This document shows positions 15,808 through 25,234 of a stretch of DNA of 64,000 nt, one piece after another. Numbering within the stretch: position 1 is the stretch's first letter; every line of letters begins with the position of its first letter. The stretch is taken from NCBI GenBank assembly GCA_019637645.1, contig JAHBVH010000029.1:29723-93722 (forward strand). Reading direction: 5' to 3'. Made by a program: the position numbers and the translations under genes. The DNA is from Caldilineaceae bacterium (GTDB lineage: Bacteria; Chloroflexota; Anaerolineae; Caldilineales; Caldilineaceae). Below the pieces are notes generated by a model. That model was not told the origin of the DNA. It saw nothing but the letters and a program-made list of their open reading frames with translations, and ran no database searches.

Positions 15808-16974
15808 TTAACGAACGCCTAAGAGGAGTTCGATGACCAGTTGGTCAAGCTGTTCGTAGGGCTGACCTTTGGCGGCAATGCCAGCGCGGTCAAATTGGTG
15901 GGCTTTGAGGGCCGCAGCTTTGTCGCGAGAATACGCGCCAAAGTAGCCATCCATCGCGCCATCATCGGCCTTGATCTCCGCCAACAGGGCTTGGATTTCG
16001 GCGTCAGCGTTAAACTGCTGGGCCTTCTCTTTCAAGATGAGATAGCTGCGCATACAGCCGCGGGCAAAGGCTTTAATGTCAGCTAGATCCGCCGTGCGAT
16101 AGGCATGCGCATCGAAATGACGTGACCCGGCATAGCCGACATCTTCGAGGAATTTGACCAGATAGAAAGCTTGCTTGAGGTTATGAGAACCAAAGCGGAA
16201 ATCTTGATCAAAACGCCCGATATTTTGGTCATTGAGATCGATGTGGAAGAGTTTGCCTGCATCCCAAGCTTGCGCGACAGCATGCATAAAGTTCAGGCCA
16301 GCCATCATCTCGTGGGCAAATTCGGGGTTCACACCCACCATCTCGGGATGCTCGAGCGTGGCGATAAAGCCCAACATAGCACCAGTTGTGGGCAAATAGA
16401 TATCGCCGCGTGGTTCATTGGGCTTGGCTTCCAGGGCGAACTGGTAGCCATAGCCTTGGTCGATGCTATAATCACAGAGAAAGTTCAGTGCTTCGCGAAA
16501 CCACTTACCGGCGTCCAAGGCACTCTTGCCCGAATCAGTATCGGTCCCTTCGCGCCCCCCCCAAAAGACGTAGACTTTGGCCCCAAGCTCAGCGCCGAGA
16601 TCCATCGAGCGCATGGTCTTTTGCAAGGCAAAGGCGCGCACCTTGGGATCATTGCTTGTAAAAGCACCGTCCCGGAAAATGGGATCATAGAAGAGGTTGG
16701 TCGTTGCCATCGGCACCACAATCCCGGTCTCCTGTAGGGCCTTTTTAAACTCCTTCACGATCCGATCTTGTTCGGCGGCGGTGGCCGTAATTGGCACGAG
16801 GTCATTGTCATGCAAGTTGACCCCCCATGCGCCTACTTCGGCGAGAAGATGCACAATTTGGACAGGGCTCAGCGACTGCCGCACAGCATCGCCAAATGGA
16901 TCGCGGCCGGGGTTGGCAATCGTCCACAGACCAAAAGTAAATTTATTCGCTGGGCTAGGTTGATAAGTAGACAT
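15808..16974 (-). CDS. xylA: Xylose isomerase, class I
   Basis: This 388-residue TIM-barrel enzyme interconverts D-xylose and D-xylulose (and D-glucose/D-fructose). The actinobacterial-type short form is shown by [15 protein letters not shown] (14-28) and LHDND (54-58; proton-shuttle His55 with Asp58). Other marks are [10 protein letters not shown], metal ligands in [10 protein letters not shown] and DLNDQ, and HFDAHAYRT. The ATG at 16974 has AAAGGGGAA upstream; nine more residues exist in frame but without a site. No xylulokinase or xylose regulator is adjacent. The nearest sugar importer genes are far away and separately transcribed. Confidence 0.95.
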   Translation of the reverse strand: MSTYQPSPANKFTFGLWTIANPGRDPFGDAVRQSLSPVQIVHLLAEVGAWGVNLHDNDLVPITATAAEQDRIVKEFKKALQETGIVVPMATTNLFYDPIFRDGAFTSNDPKVRAFALQKTMRSMDLGAELGAKVYVFWGGREGTDTDSGKSALDAGKWFREALNFLCDYSIDQGYGYQFALEAKPNEPRGDIYLPTTGAMLGFIATLEHPEMVGVNPEFAHEMMAGLNFMHAVAQAWDAGKLFHIDLNDQNIGRFDQDFRFGSHNLKQAFYLVKFLEDVGYAGSRHFDAHAYRTADLADIKAFARGCMRSYLILKEKAQQFNADAEIQALLAEIKADDGAMDGYFGAYSRDKAAALKAHQFDRAGIAAKGQPYEQLDQLVIELLLGVR

Positions 16975-17143
16975 GGAATTCCCCTTTGTTACATTACACA
17001 CGTGTCAACGCGATTGTGGGTAGAGCAAACAAGCGGGCTGTCCCGCGCTGAACGGTTCAGGGGTAGCAGCGCCCGTTCTGGACGAACGGCCCATCAAACC
17101 AATTTTTGAACAGGTTGACATTGAACACGGGTAAGGTTTCTGG

Positions 17144-17200
17144 ATTGATGAAAGACAGTGTAGATGTTAGCAAACTTTCGTTGGGGATGGAAATTTCTAG
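17144..17200 (-). pseudogene. Possible remnant of an MscS-type channel
   Basis: On the minus strand, within an otherwise meaningless frame, a short stretch reads LEISIPNESLLTST. It closely parallels VEVLIPNKNLLTST in the intact MscS gene about 500 bases away on the same strand. Similarity does not extend beyond about 18 codons. It may be the remains of a second channel gene, or chance. Confidence 0.3.
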
Positions 17201-17268
17201 CTGCCTCTGCGGTACAAAGGGACTTTGCCTCTCAGGTGCCAGCCGGAGAGATAGAGAGAACAAAGGAG

Positions 17269-17338
17269 CAATGACAAAAGACCAATGACAAAAGACCAAT
17301 GACAAAAGACCAATGACAAAAGACCAATGACAAAGGAC
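17269..17338. repeat. 14-bp tandem repeat, five units
   Basis: CAATGACAAAAGAC is repeated exactly four times (17269-17324), with a fifth copy differing by one base (17325-17338). It is noncoding and lies between xylA and the MscS gene. Confidence 0.95.
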
Positions 17339-17351
17339 AGAGGGATAGGGA

Positions 17352-17380
17352 GACAGGGACGCGTCTATCCGCGTCCCTGT
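17352..17380 (-). terminator. Hairpin after the MscS gene
   Basis: Arms ACAGGGACGCG (17352-17362) and CGCGTCCCTGT (17370-17380) pair perfectly, 13 bases past the MscS stop on the minus strand. Confidence 0.65.
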
Positions 17381-17392
17381 TTCAAAACGGCA

Positions 17393-18688
17393 CTAGGGGA
17401 GGGCAATGTTCTGCTTCTTAAATTCGCTCCAGATCATAAAATAGAGATCGCTGGTTACTTTTACAGCACTGAGCGGATCAGCTACCCAAATGGATAGATC
17501 AAAATCGAGCCGTGCGCCAGCAAAGCCAGTGAAAAAGACCGTTGGGGCGGGGCTTTTCAACACTTGGCCATGACGTCCGGCCAGATCGAGCAGCAGGTCG
17601 CGGACGGTCGTTGGCTCGTTTTGCGCACTCACGCTCACTTTCAGTGAGCGCTCGACACTCTGATCAGGCTTGGTATAGGTGATCATGGTGGAGGTCAGGA
17701 GGTTTTTATTCGGGATCAACACTTCAACATTATTAGCCGTCCGCACCACCGTTGCCCGCATACGCAGCTGATCAATCACCCCGCGATGGCCCGCCACCTC
17801 AATCACATTGCCGGGCCGTATGGTATATTCAAAGAGCAGCAAGATCCCACTGACAAAGTTAGCGACTAACTCTTGGAGGCCAAAGCCGATCCCCACCGAA
17901 AGACCACCACCGATAATCGTCAGCGCAGAGAGGTTAAAGCCGAGCGTACTAACGGCCATGAGACTACCGATCCCGATGATCACATAACGGCTAAAGGTCA
18001 ACAGGGTATTGGCCGCGCCTTGACCTGTCACCGAAGTGGTTGCCCAAAGGCGCTTGAGCAGGCCACCCACCACCCAAGCCGTCGTCCAGAAGAGATAGAG
18101 GGTGACCACCGCCGAAAAGAGCGGCGCGATCATCACCGGCGTATCAAGGAATGTAAAGAGGGTTAGGTTGCCAATCGGCAGCGCGCCCGCTAAGGTTGTA
18201 CGGAGGATCAACACCACCAAGATAACCGACAACGGTGCCAGGAGGCGCAGATGATATCGATCAGCTTGCTTGCGCTCAAAAAAGGCGAAGAGAAAGCCCG
18301 CTAAGATCCGATAGGCCAACAACAACCAGAAGAGCGGTAGCAAGCGGAGAATCAACCCAGCTGGCCACTCCCACCAAAGGAAGAGACGCGCGGCAAAATG
18401 ACCAAAGAGCAACCCCAACATGGGAAAGAGCGTATAGCCCAAAGCCAATGCACTCCGTGCCAATCCCGCCTGCCAGGATTCCCAGCGACTCGGCAAGGTC
18501 ATTAAGCGGCCAGACTTGCGGCGGTGCGCCACGGCATCAACACTCCGGCGCAAGAGGTAGGGTACCAGCCACGCAAAGAACAGAACCAAGATAAAAGCGC
18601 CGGCCTGCCGCTGAACAATGGGGCGGTCGAGGATCAACAGGATGGTATCCACCTGATCGCGCAGCGCTGTCAGAAGCGAATTATCCAC
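17393..18688 (-). CDS. MscS-family mechanosensitive channel
   Basis: This 431-residue inner-membrane channel starts at the GTG at 18688, behind GGGAGG. The longer frame from 18790 has a compositionally odd Cys/Pro-rich lead and no site. Several hydrophobic segments precede the conserved pore/beta-domain block: LSALTIIGGGLSVGIGFGLQ, ELVANFVSGILLLFE, IRPGNVIEV, and VEVLIPNKNLLTSTM. A C-terminal alpha/beta cytoplasmic domain follows. MscS proteins open under membrane tension to release osmolytes; this one has extra N-terminal TM helices like longer family members. It lies 112 bases after the double solute-binding lipoprotein gene on the same strand. Confidence 0.88.
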   Translation of the reverse strand: MDNSLLTALRDQVDTILLILDRPIVQRQAGAFILVLFFAWLVPYLLRRSVDAVAHRRKSGRLMTLPSRWESWQAGLARSALALGYTLFPMLGLLFGHFAARLFLWWEWPAGLILRLLPLFWLLLAYRILAGFLFAFFERKQADRYHLRLLAPLSVILVVLILRTTLAGALPIGNLTLFTFLDTPVMIAPLFSAVVTLYLFWTTAWVVGGLLKRLWATTSVTGQGAANTLLTFSRYVIIGIGSLMAVSTLGFNLSALTIIGGGLSVGIGFGLQELVANFVSGILLLFEYTIRPGNVIEVAGHRGVIDQLRMRATVVRTANNVEVLIPNKNLLTSTMITYTKPDQSVERSLKVSVSAQNEPTTVRDLLLDLAGRHGQVLKSPAPTVFFTGFAGARLDFDLSIWVADPLSAVKVTSDLYFMIWSEFKKQNIALP

Positions 18689-18799
18689 CGCTACCTCCCA
18701 TCCAATAGACGGGCAAATAGACGGGCAGGTAGACAGGGCTGATCGCGCGCATGGGTTGCCGTCCAGTAGCACGGGCGGCGACTGTTTCATGGTGCATGG

Positions 18800-21196
18800 C
18801 TAGTCCTCCTCAATCTGTCCAGCGTTATTGATCTGTTGCGTCACGGCAGCGGCGGCGTCGGCTGGGGCGACATTACCATCGAATACAGCATAGTAGGCGC
18901 GTCCGGCAACGGCCAGCACGGTACGCATCTGGGGCACATTGGGGGTCACCTGGGCCCGTTCACTCTGCTCCATTAGGACAGCGACCAGTGGCTCATTACT
19001 GCCTTCCACCCCAGCATTGGTAGGTAACAGACCGGTCGTGGTAAATAGAGTCCCTTGATTGGCTACATTGGTGACATACGAAGTAAAGTCTAGCGCCAAC
19101 GCCAGTTGTTGGGCAGAGAGACGCTCGCTATAGAAAAATCCTGTTGCACTCAACAGTGGCTGCCCATCTCCACCAGGCCCAGCCGGCAACAAGGCAACCC
19201 CCACCTGCTCCGCACCGAGAGAAGCACGTGCGGTCGTCAAGAACGTGCCATCAGCCACCAAATAGGCCGAGCGTCCTGACAGGAATTGTTGTTCCACCGC
19301 GGCACGATCGGCCAGTAACTGCACATTGGTATTATCGCGCGCCTCCTTCAGCCACGCGAGCCAATCGGCAAAGCCCCCTTGATCCAGTTGGGCTTGGTAG
19401 TTGCTATCGAAGAGCTGCCCACCAAAGGCTGTGATGCCCCAATAGGTATGGATAAAGGTGGTATCTAGCCAAATGGGAACGCCGGCCAGCGCTTGGCTTC
19501 GCAGATCATTCAAGGTGGGGGCGGGCTCGCTGACCAGGGCGCGATTGAAGTAGAGCGCATCAACTTGCATGGCCAAGGGCAGCCCATAGAGTTTATCTTG
19601 ATAACGCAAGGCCGCCACGGCAATGGGCCGGTAGCGCTGGAGCGTTGCAACATCCACACTCACGGTCAGATCCATGAGCAGATTTTCGGGGGCAAGCGTA
19701 AGCAGCCAACTCTGGGGGGCCACGACCATGTCGATTCGCCCATCGGCAACCAGGGGGGCCTGTAGCCGATCTTGGACATCATTCAAGGTCACCGGCACTA
19801 GATTGACCAACATGGTAGGACATTCGCGCTGAAGTTGCGCAATGACCTCTTCTAAAAAGGCATAGATCGGGCTATCCGCCACAACACCCATATAGAGAGT
19901 ACCACTCTGTTGACATTGGAAGCGCGTGGTGGTCGTTGCGGCAAAGCCATTGGCTTGATTGATCGCCGCGGTGGTTTGCACAGCCGCGGTGGCGGGATCG
20001 ATCAAGCCTTCCAACACCTGTGCATAAGCATCATCACCAAAACGCAGAATCGGATCGATCTCTGGCCCCGGCGGTAGGGCGATTCCATTGCGCGCTTGGG
20101 CCACAAAGACAGCACTGACAGGTTCCAGGCGCGCATTGACCCGCACCCGCTGGTTCGCCGGAATCACCCCGGCACCCCGCATGAGGCTGGTCTGCTGTTC
20201 AGCATTGCTGGCAAATTGAGCCAGGGCCAAGGCCATGGCCCGTTGTTTATCCGAAGAGACATGGCTAAAAAGAAAAGCCTGTACTTGCAACAGGGGTGCA
20301 GCCGCGCTCCCCGTGGGGCCAGTTGGCAAGAGCGCCACCCCAATCGGGCCAATTGCGGCAGCATCAGTCACCGCGATCGAACCCGTAACGGCAGCGGTTG
20401 CCGTATAGCCACGGCTGGCTAGGATCGAACCATACTCGCTCGTGCTGCCCACATAATAGGCAATATTGCCCGCTTGGAAACGGCGCAAGAGGGAGGTGCG
20501 GTTCGTCTCCATAATCATGGCCGGGACAGTCCGGGCATCTTTGAGCCAAGCCAGCCAGTTGGTAAAGCCACCGCGGTCGAGGATAACGCGTTGCTCGGTG
20601 TCAAACAATTGACCACCAAAGGCTTGAATACCCCAAAACGCATCGCTAAAGGTTGTGCTCATTTCAACTAATTGACCACTGGTGGCAACGGCCAACAACT
20701 CATTGAGTGTGGCAGCAGGCTTCTCCACCAAAGTGCGATCATAGTAGAGGACCATCGTATCTAATGCCAACGGAATCCCATAAAGGCCATCCTGGTAGGT
20801 CACCGCCGTCAGGGAAGTCGGCAGATAACGCGCCAGGGTTGTCTCCTCTAACACGCTCCCCACTTCATCAATCAGTTGGGCATCGTGCAGGGGACGAATC
20901 CACTGACTAGGCGCTAACATGAGATCAGGGCCGAGACCGGCGTCAGCCGAAATCGCAAATTGACGCAGCATCTCATCCGTACTGGTAAAGACTTGTTGTT
21001 TGACGGTGATGCCAGGCTGAATCGCCCGAAAGCGCGTCAAAACATCGGCCAGCACAGCGGCTTCGCGCCCAGTCCAAGTATGCCATAGGAGGATACGACC
21101 TTGTAATGCAGAGGAAGGCTGCTGATTCGATGAAGAGCAAGCAGTGAGAAGGAGCAACAGCAGCGCGAGGGTGACAAGTTGTTTACACCAATTCAT
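18800..21196 (-). CDS. Lipoprotein with two tandem family-1 solute-binding domains
   Basis: This 798-residue protein begins with a lipoprotein signal (MNWCKQLV..., lipobox LLTAC with Cys20). Two sugar-binding-protein domains follow (about 34-425 and 440-790). They are internal duplicates: each has a GIxAFGGQLFD segment followed by a GGFxxWLAWLK segment, and YGLPLA-like and VGVALLPxGP motifs recur. Such domains normally deliver sugars to ABC permeases, but no permease or ATPase gene is adjacent. The start is uncertain: the AAAGGAG lies about 17 bases before the ATG at 21196, and a CTG at 21202 is better spaced. Binding to surface glycans or signalling is possible. Confidence 0.8.
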   Translation of the reverse strand: MNWCKQLVTLALLLLLLTACSSSNQQPSSALQGRILLWHTWTGREAAVLADVLTRFRAIQPGITVKQQVFTSTDEMLRQFAISADAGLGPDLMLAPSQWIRPLHDAQLIDEVGSVLEETTLARYLPTSLTAVTYQDGLYGIPLALDTMVLYYDRTLVEKPAATLNELLAVATSGQLVEMSTTFSDAFWGIQAFGGQLFDTEQRVILDRGGFTNWLAWLKDARTVPAMIMETNRTSLLRRFQAGNIAYYVGSTSEYGSILASRGYTATAAVTGSIAVTDAAAIGPIGVALLPTGPTGSAAAPLLQVQAFLFSHVSSDKQRAMALALAQFASNAEQQTSLMRGAGVIPANQRVRVNARLEPVSAVFVAQARNGIALPPGPEIDPILRFGDDAYAQVLEGLIDPATAAVQTTAAINQANGFAATTTTRFQCQQSGTLYMGVVADSPIYAFLEEVIAQLQRECPTMLVNLVPVTLNDVQDRLQAPLVADGRIDMVVAPQSWLLTLAPENLLMDLTVSVDVATLQRYRPIAVAALRYQDKLYGLPLAMQVDALYFNRALVSEPAPTLNDLRSQALAGVPIWLDTTFIHTYWGITAFGGQLFDSNYQAQLDQGGFADWLAWLKEARDNTNVQLLADRAAVEQQFLSGRSAYLVADGTFLTTARASLGAEQVGVALLPAGPGGDGQPLLSATGFFYSERLSAQQLALALDFTSYVTNVANQGTLFTTTGLLPTNAGVEGSNEPLVAVLMEQSERAQVTPNVPQMRTVLAVAGRAYYAVFDGNVAPADAAAAVTQQINNAGQIEED

Positions 21197-21665
21197 GATC
21201 AGTAAAAGCAAAACTCCTTTTTGGTAATAAGTTTTGGTAATAAGTATAGTCATTACGCCCTTGGCGAAACCCTGACAGTTTTTGAAAAGCGGTCAGCGCG
21301 CTAGTCGTACCAGCCAACGACGTAAGTCCTAATCCAGTAAACGGGATGATGGTACAGCCTTCCTATAGTACCAGCTTAGAAAGAAAGAGAAAAATTCCTG
21401 AATTAAGGGGTTTTCGGTGAATTGGCACAATTGACGTGATCCACCATCCTATTTTTTACGTCAAACCACGCAGATAAACCGTACGGTACTCGCACTCAGT
21501 TGTATAACATACATTGAGCCTAGCTTTTCCCATCCCCTTTTGGTGTGAACCCACCCTGCGCGCAACGCGGTTCACGCCCAAAGACAATCGCTGACTCGCT
21601 AGGGGCATTTCCCTGCCTAGCACTTTGCTGGCAACGAGCAGCCAAGCGAAAAAGGAGCTTTTCCC
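21197..21665. other. Divergent intergenic region
   Basis: No supported gene. It contains a direct duplication of TTTTGGTAATAAG (21219-21231 and 21232-21244) next to the lipoprotein start, and a minus-strand TATACT beyond it. Inverted TTGACGT/ACGTCAA lies near 21434-21465, and a GTGAACC/GGTTCAC stem near 21544-21570. The strong AAAGGAG for the beta-helix gene is at 21652-21658. Confidence 0.5.
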
Positions 21666-24600
21666 ATGCACTTTGCTAAAGTAACGGCTCAGGTCATCAC
21701 CTGTTGTTTGTTAATCTACCTACTCGGTCGTCCGGCTATCGCCTATGCCAATGGCACAATTACGGTAACAACCACCCAGGATGAATTCGGTGGCAATACA
21801 ACCGCCACCTGTTCGCTGCGCGAGGCGATTGAAGCTGTGAATTTGCATAGTAATTTTGGTGGCTGTACGCTCAATGGTACGGCTCCCTTTACTATCCAAC
21901 TAGGTGCGGGCGTCTATACCCTGAGCCAAAGTGGCACCGGCGAAGATGCCAATCAAAGTGGCGATCTAGATATCCATGCAGCGGTATCGATCCAAGGTGC
22001 CGGTGCGGAGCAAACCCGTATCCAGGCAGGCGCAACAGTTGGCAGTGCCGTTGACCGCGTCTTTCAGGTGATGCAGACCGCGGAGGTCCTCTTTGCTGAC
22101 TTGACCATTGAACATGGCTCGCCTGAACCAGATGGCAATGGTGGTGGCATTCTGAACATGGGCCAAATCACGATCAACGACAGCGTTCTATCCAACAATC
22201 ATGCCTATGGAGACGAACCCGGCCAAGGGGGTGGCGCGCTCTATAATGGACCAAACAGTGTCGCGACGCTGAACAATAGCCACGTTCGCCAAAACCAAGC
22301 TACTACGGGGCTCGGTAATGGTGGCGGGATCTTCAATGGCCCCCATGCAATCCTCGTTATTAACGGTGGTTCCATCAACCAGAACTCAACCGCCCGTGCC
22401 GGTGGCGGGATCGAAAATGACGCCGGTATCGTTACCCTCAACAACCTTTCCCTAACGAATAATCTGGCTGGTATCAACGGCGGTGGGCTTCACACCTCTG
22501 GGAATGGTCATGTCCACATGAACGGCGGCGAAGCCCGCGCCAATGTCGCCAATGCCGAAGGTGGTGGGCTTTGGAATTCTGCCATTGGCACCATGGTGAT
22601 CGAGGCAGCGACGATCGTCTCTAATACAGCGAGTGGCGCAGCGGCAGACCAAGGGGGCGGTGGGCTCTTTAGTGATGGGGGCGCGCTGACAGTTCTCAGC
22701 AGCACGATTATTAGCAATACAGCGAATGGTGCCGCGGGCAGTGGTGGCGGTATTTTGGCTACCGTGGGCAGCGTCCTCCATGTCACCGGTGGGATGATCA
22801 GTCACAATCATGCTAATCGCGCCGGTGGCGGGATCGAACTGAATGCCTCTGCCGAAAAGCCAGCCTATGCCACCCTTACCAGTATAGAACTTAGCGGGAA
22901 CAGCACAGGTGCCGCCCCTGGCAACGGTGGGGCACTCCATATCACCGGCCCTGGTCATGTCAAAGTTACCGCGGCGCTGGTAACGAATAACAGCGCCGCG
23001 GCAGAGGGGGGTGGGCTTTGGAACTCTGCCACTGGCACCCTCCTGGTTGTCGAGAGCACGCTGCGTAACAACCTTGCCACGGGGAATGACCCCGATCAAG
23101 GGGGTGGCGCGCTCTTTACCGATGGCGGCGATCTTACGGTCATCCAGACAACCCTGAGTGGCAACCGTGCCACGGGCACGGCTGGCAGTGGCGGTGGGAT
23201 TTTGGCTAATGTGGGCAGCACGCTCTATGTTGCCAACAGCACACTGACAGAGAACCATGCCAACCGCGCCGGTGGCGGGATCGAGATCACAGCCACAGCA
23301 GCGAATACGAGCACAGCACAGCTTGAACAGGTGGATTTTACCGATAACACGACTGGTTCTGCCCCGGGCAATGGCGGTGCGCTCCACATCACTGGTCCTG
23401 CAACCGTCATGGTGCTAGGGGGAACCGCAACAGGAAACCAAGCAGCAGCCGAGGGGGGTGGCTTCTGGAATTCAGCGACGGGCACCTTAACCGTCCAGAA
23501 TGTAACCCTAGAAAACAATCAAGCGAGTGGGGCAGCCTTAGATCAAGGGGGCGGTGCCCTCTTTACCGACGGCGGGCTGCTCCGGGTGATGCATAGTACA
23601 CTGACAGGTAACGTAGCAGATGGCGCGGCAGGCAGTGGCGGCGGCATCCTTGCCGTCCCTGGTAGCACCCTAGAGATTACCGGTGGCAGCATCATTAGCA
23701 ATACAGCCCGCCGAGCGGGGGGTGGCATTGAGGTCAACGGGAACATGACCGCGACAGTGACAGCGATGATCAACGGGGTGCAGATGCGCGGCAACGAGAC
23801 CGGTCCAGTTCCGGGCAATGGCGGTGCGCTCCACATTACCGGCTTGGCCACTGTGACGATCAATGGCGGGATTGTGACAGGCAATCTGGCCACAGCGGAG
23901 GGCGGTGGCCTCTGGAATTCGGCGACCGGCACCCTCATTGTTATTGGCACAAAAATTCAGGGAAATATTGCAAGCGGAAATGATGCCGATCAAGGGGGCG
24001 GTGGACTTTTTAACGACGGAGGGACCCTCCGCGTCCACGATGCGCTCATCCACGGCAATAGCGCCACAGGCACAGCAGGCAGTGGTGGCGGGGTGCTGAA
24101 TAACAGGGGCACGGTCATCATCGCCACTAGCACAATCAGTGCAAACAGTGCCAAACGGGCAGGCGGCGGTGTGGAAGACAATGTCGGCATCTTGCTCCGT
24201 CTCCAACAGGTACGGCTTCTGCAGAATCTTACGGGTGCCGCTCCCGGTAATGGCGGTGGTCTACATCTAACCGGTGCAGGCCGCGCAGAGGTACTCAACA
24301 GCATAGTCGCGGCCAATCACGCGGCGGCAGAAGGAGGCGGCCTTTGGAACTCTGCGGCGGGCACCCTCTTGGTCTCTGGGAGCACTGTCCACAGCAACAG
24401 CACCACCAACAGTTCAGCAGCCACGGGCGTCGATGCCCAAGGGGGCGGTGGCCTTTTTAACGACGGTGGTGCACTTACGATGAGCAATAGCACCATCACC
24501 GAGAACCAAGCATCGAATCACAACGGTGATGGTTTGCTCAACGTGGCTGGCACCAGCACCCTCGTCAATGTCACGCTCTATGCGAATGCTGACAATGGCA

Positions 24601-24992
24601 TTGTCAACACCACAGGGACAGTCGCTTTGGCCAATAGCATTGTGGCCCATCACGACGACGACGATTGTCTTGGCACGGTGACGACCAATGGCGCGCCCAA
24701 CTTGGATAGTGATGATAGTTGTAACGTCACGGTTACGGCAGATCCCCTTGTCGGTGCGTTGGCCCAGCATGGCGGGCAGACACCAACCTTAGCCCTTTTG
24801 GAGGGGAGCCCGGCCATCAACGGCGGCGACAATGGCATCTGCGCTGCGGCACCAGTCAATGGTCTTGATCAACGGGGCGTCTTTCGTCCCCAAGGAGCAA
24901 GCTGTGATCTGGGTGCTTATGAAGCGATCAGCGCGGATCCCGATGGCGAAGAGATGAGCACGCCCCTCTTTCTCCCCCTGGTACAACGGTAG
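21666..24992 (+). CDS. Secreted right-handed beta-helix protein (CSLREA / choice-of-anchor Q)
   Basis: This 1108-residue exported protein has a signal peptide (about 1-28), then CSLREAIEAVN (49-59), the mark of the CSLREA domain. A long parallel beta-helix of Gly/Asn-rich repeats follows. About 150-residue super-repeats start with the AEGGGLWNSATGTL motif at residues near 297, 446, 595, 744 and 888. A choice-of-anchor-Q-type end (GSPAINGGDN, LDQRG, DLGAYE) precedes a terminal tail, PLFLPLVQR. It is probably a surface or adhesive protein; a polysaccharide-active role is possible because beta-helices include lyases. AAAGGAG precedes the start. The long minus-strand frames here are shadows of the repeats. 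Confidence 0.85.
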   Translation: MHFAKVTAQVITCCLLIYLLGRPAIAYANGTITVTTTQDEFGGNTTATCSLREAIEAVNLHSNFGGCTLNGTAPFTIQLGAGVYTLSQSGTGEDANQSGDLDIHAAVSIQGAGAEQTRIQAGATVGSAVDRVFQVMQTAEVLFADLTIEHGSPEPDGNGGGILNMGQITINDSVLSNNHAYGDEPGQGGGALYNGPNSVATLNNSHVRQNQATTGLGNGGGIFNGPHAILVINGGSINQNSTARAGGGIENDAGIVTLNNLSLTNNLAGINGGGLHTSGNGHVHMNGGEARANVANAEGGGLWNSAIGTMVIEAATIVSNTASGAAADQGGGGLFSDGGALTVLSSTIISNTANGAAGSGGGILATVGSVLHVTGGMISHNHANRAGGGIELNASAEKPAYATLTSIELSGNSTGAAPGNGGALHITGPGHVKVTAALVTNNSAAAEGGGLWNSATGTLLVVESTLRNNLATGNDPDQGGGALFTDGGDLTVIQTTLSGNRATGTAGSGGGILANVGSTLYVANSTLTENHANRAGGGIEITATAANTSTAQLEQVDFTDNTTGSAPGNGGALHITGPATVMVLGGTATGNQAAAEGGGFWNSATGTLTVQNVTLENNQASGAALDQGGGALFTDGGLLRVMHSTLTGNVADGAAGSGGGILAVPGSTLEITGGSIISNTARRAGGGIEVNGNMTATVTAMINGVQMRGNETGPVPGNGGALHITGLATVTINGGIVTGNLATAEGGGLWNSATGTLIVIGTKIQGNIASGNDADQGGGGLFNDGGTLRVHDALIHGNSATGTAGSGGGVLNNRGTVIIATSTISANSAKRAGGGVEDNVGILLRLQQVRLLQNLTGAAPGNGGGLHLTGAGRAEVLNSIVAANHAAAEGGGLWNSAAGTLLVSGSTVHSNSTTNSSAATGVDAQGGGGLFNDGGALTMSNSTITENQASNHNGDGLLNVAGTSTLVNVTLYANADNGIVNTTGTVALANSIVAHHDDDDCLGTVTTNGAPNLDSDDSCNVTVTADPLVGALAQHGGQTPTLALLEGSPAINGGDNGICAAAPVNGLDQRGVFRPQGASCDLGAYEAISADPDGEEMSTPLFLPLVQR
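22554..24758 (+). repeat. 447-bp intragenic tandem repeats
   Basis: The codon for Ala in AEGGG recurs at 22554, 23001, 23448, 23895 and 24327. That is a period of exactly 447 bases three times, then 432. Each unit includes DQGGGxLFxDGG, AGSGGGIL, RAGGG(I/V)E and PGNGGALH(I/L)TG. The last unit is shortened and leads into the C-terminal domain. Confidence 0.9.
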
Positions 24993-25234
24993 AAAGCGCA
25001 ACGGTACGGCGACAACACGGTTGTCAGTCGCGTAGCCGCTCATCAAATTGCGTTCAACTGACCGGCACCAGCGTGGTGTCGGTCAGTTGGCTTGGTTCTC
25101 ACCTTACCCCACATTGGAGCCTTTCCGCTTTTCTCGTGCCTCACTTCTTAGTAGAATAAAAAAATTACGAGGTGCCCTAAAAATTACGAGATACGTGGGA
25201 ACAATTCCTGTGCCTAGTTCGTCGCAATGCTACT

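Noticed and set aside
16980..17008. Minus-strand TTGACA before xylA
   Set aside because: No -10 element at a usable distance; the expected place is occupied by the ribosome-binding site.
22452..23387. 311-residue minus-strand open frame inside the beta-helix gene
   Set aside because: It is a shadow of the repeated plus-strand gene: low-complexity, no ribosome-binding site, and it follows the 447-bp repeat.
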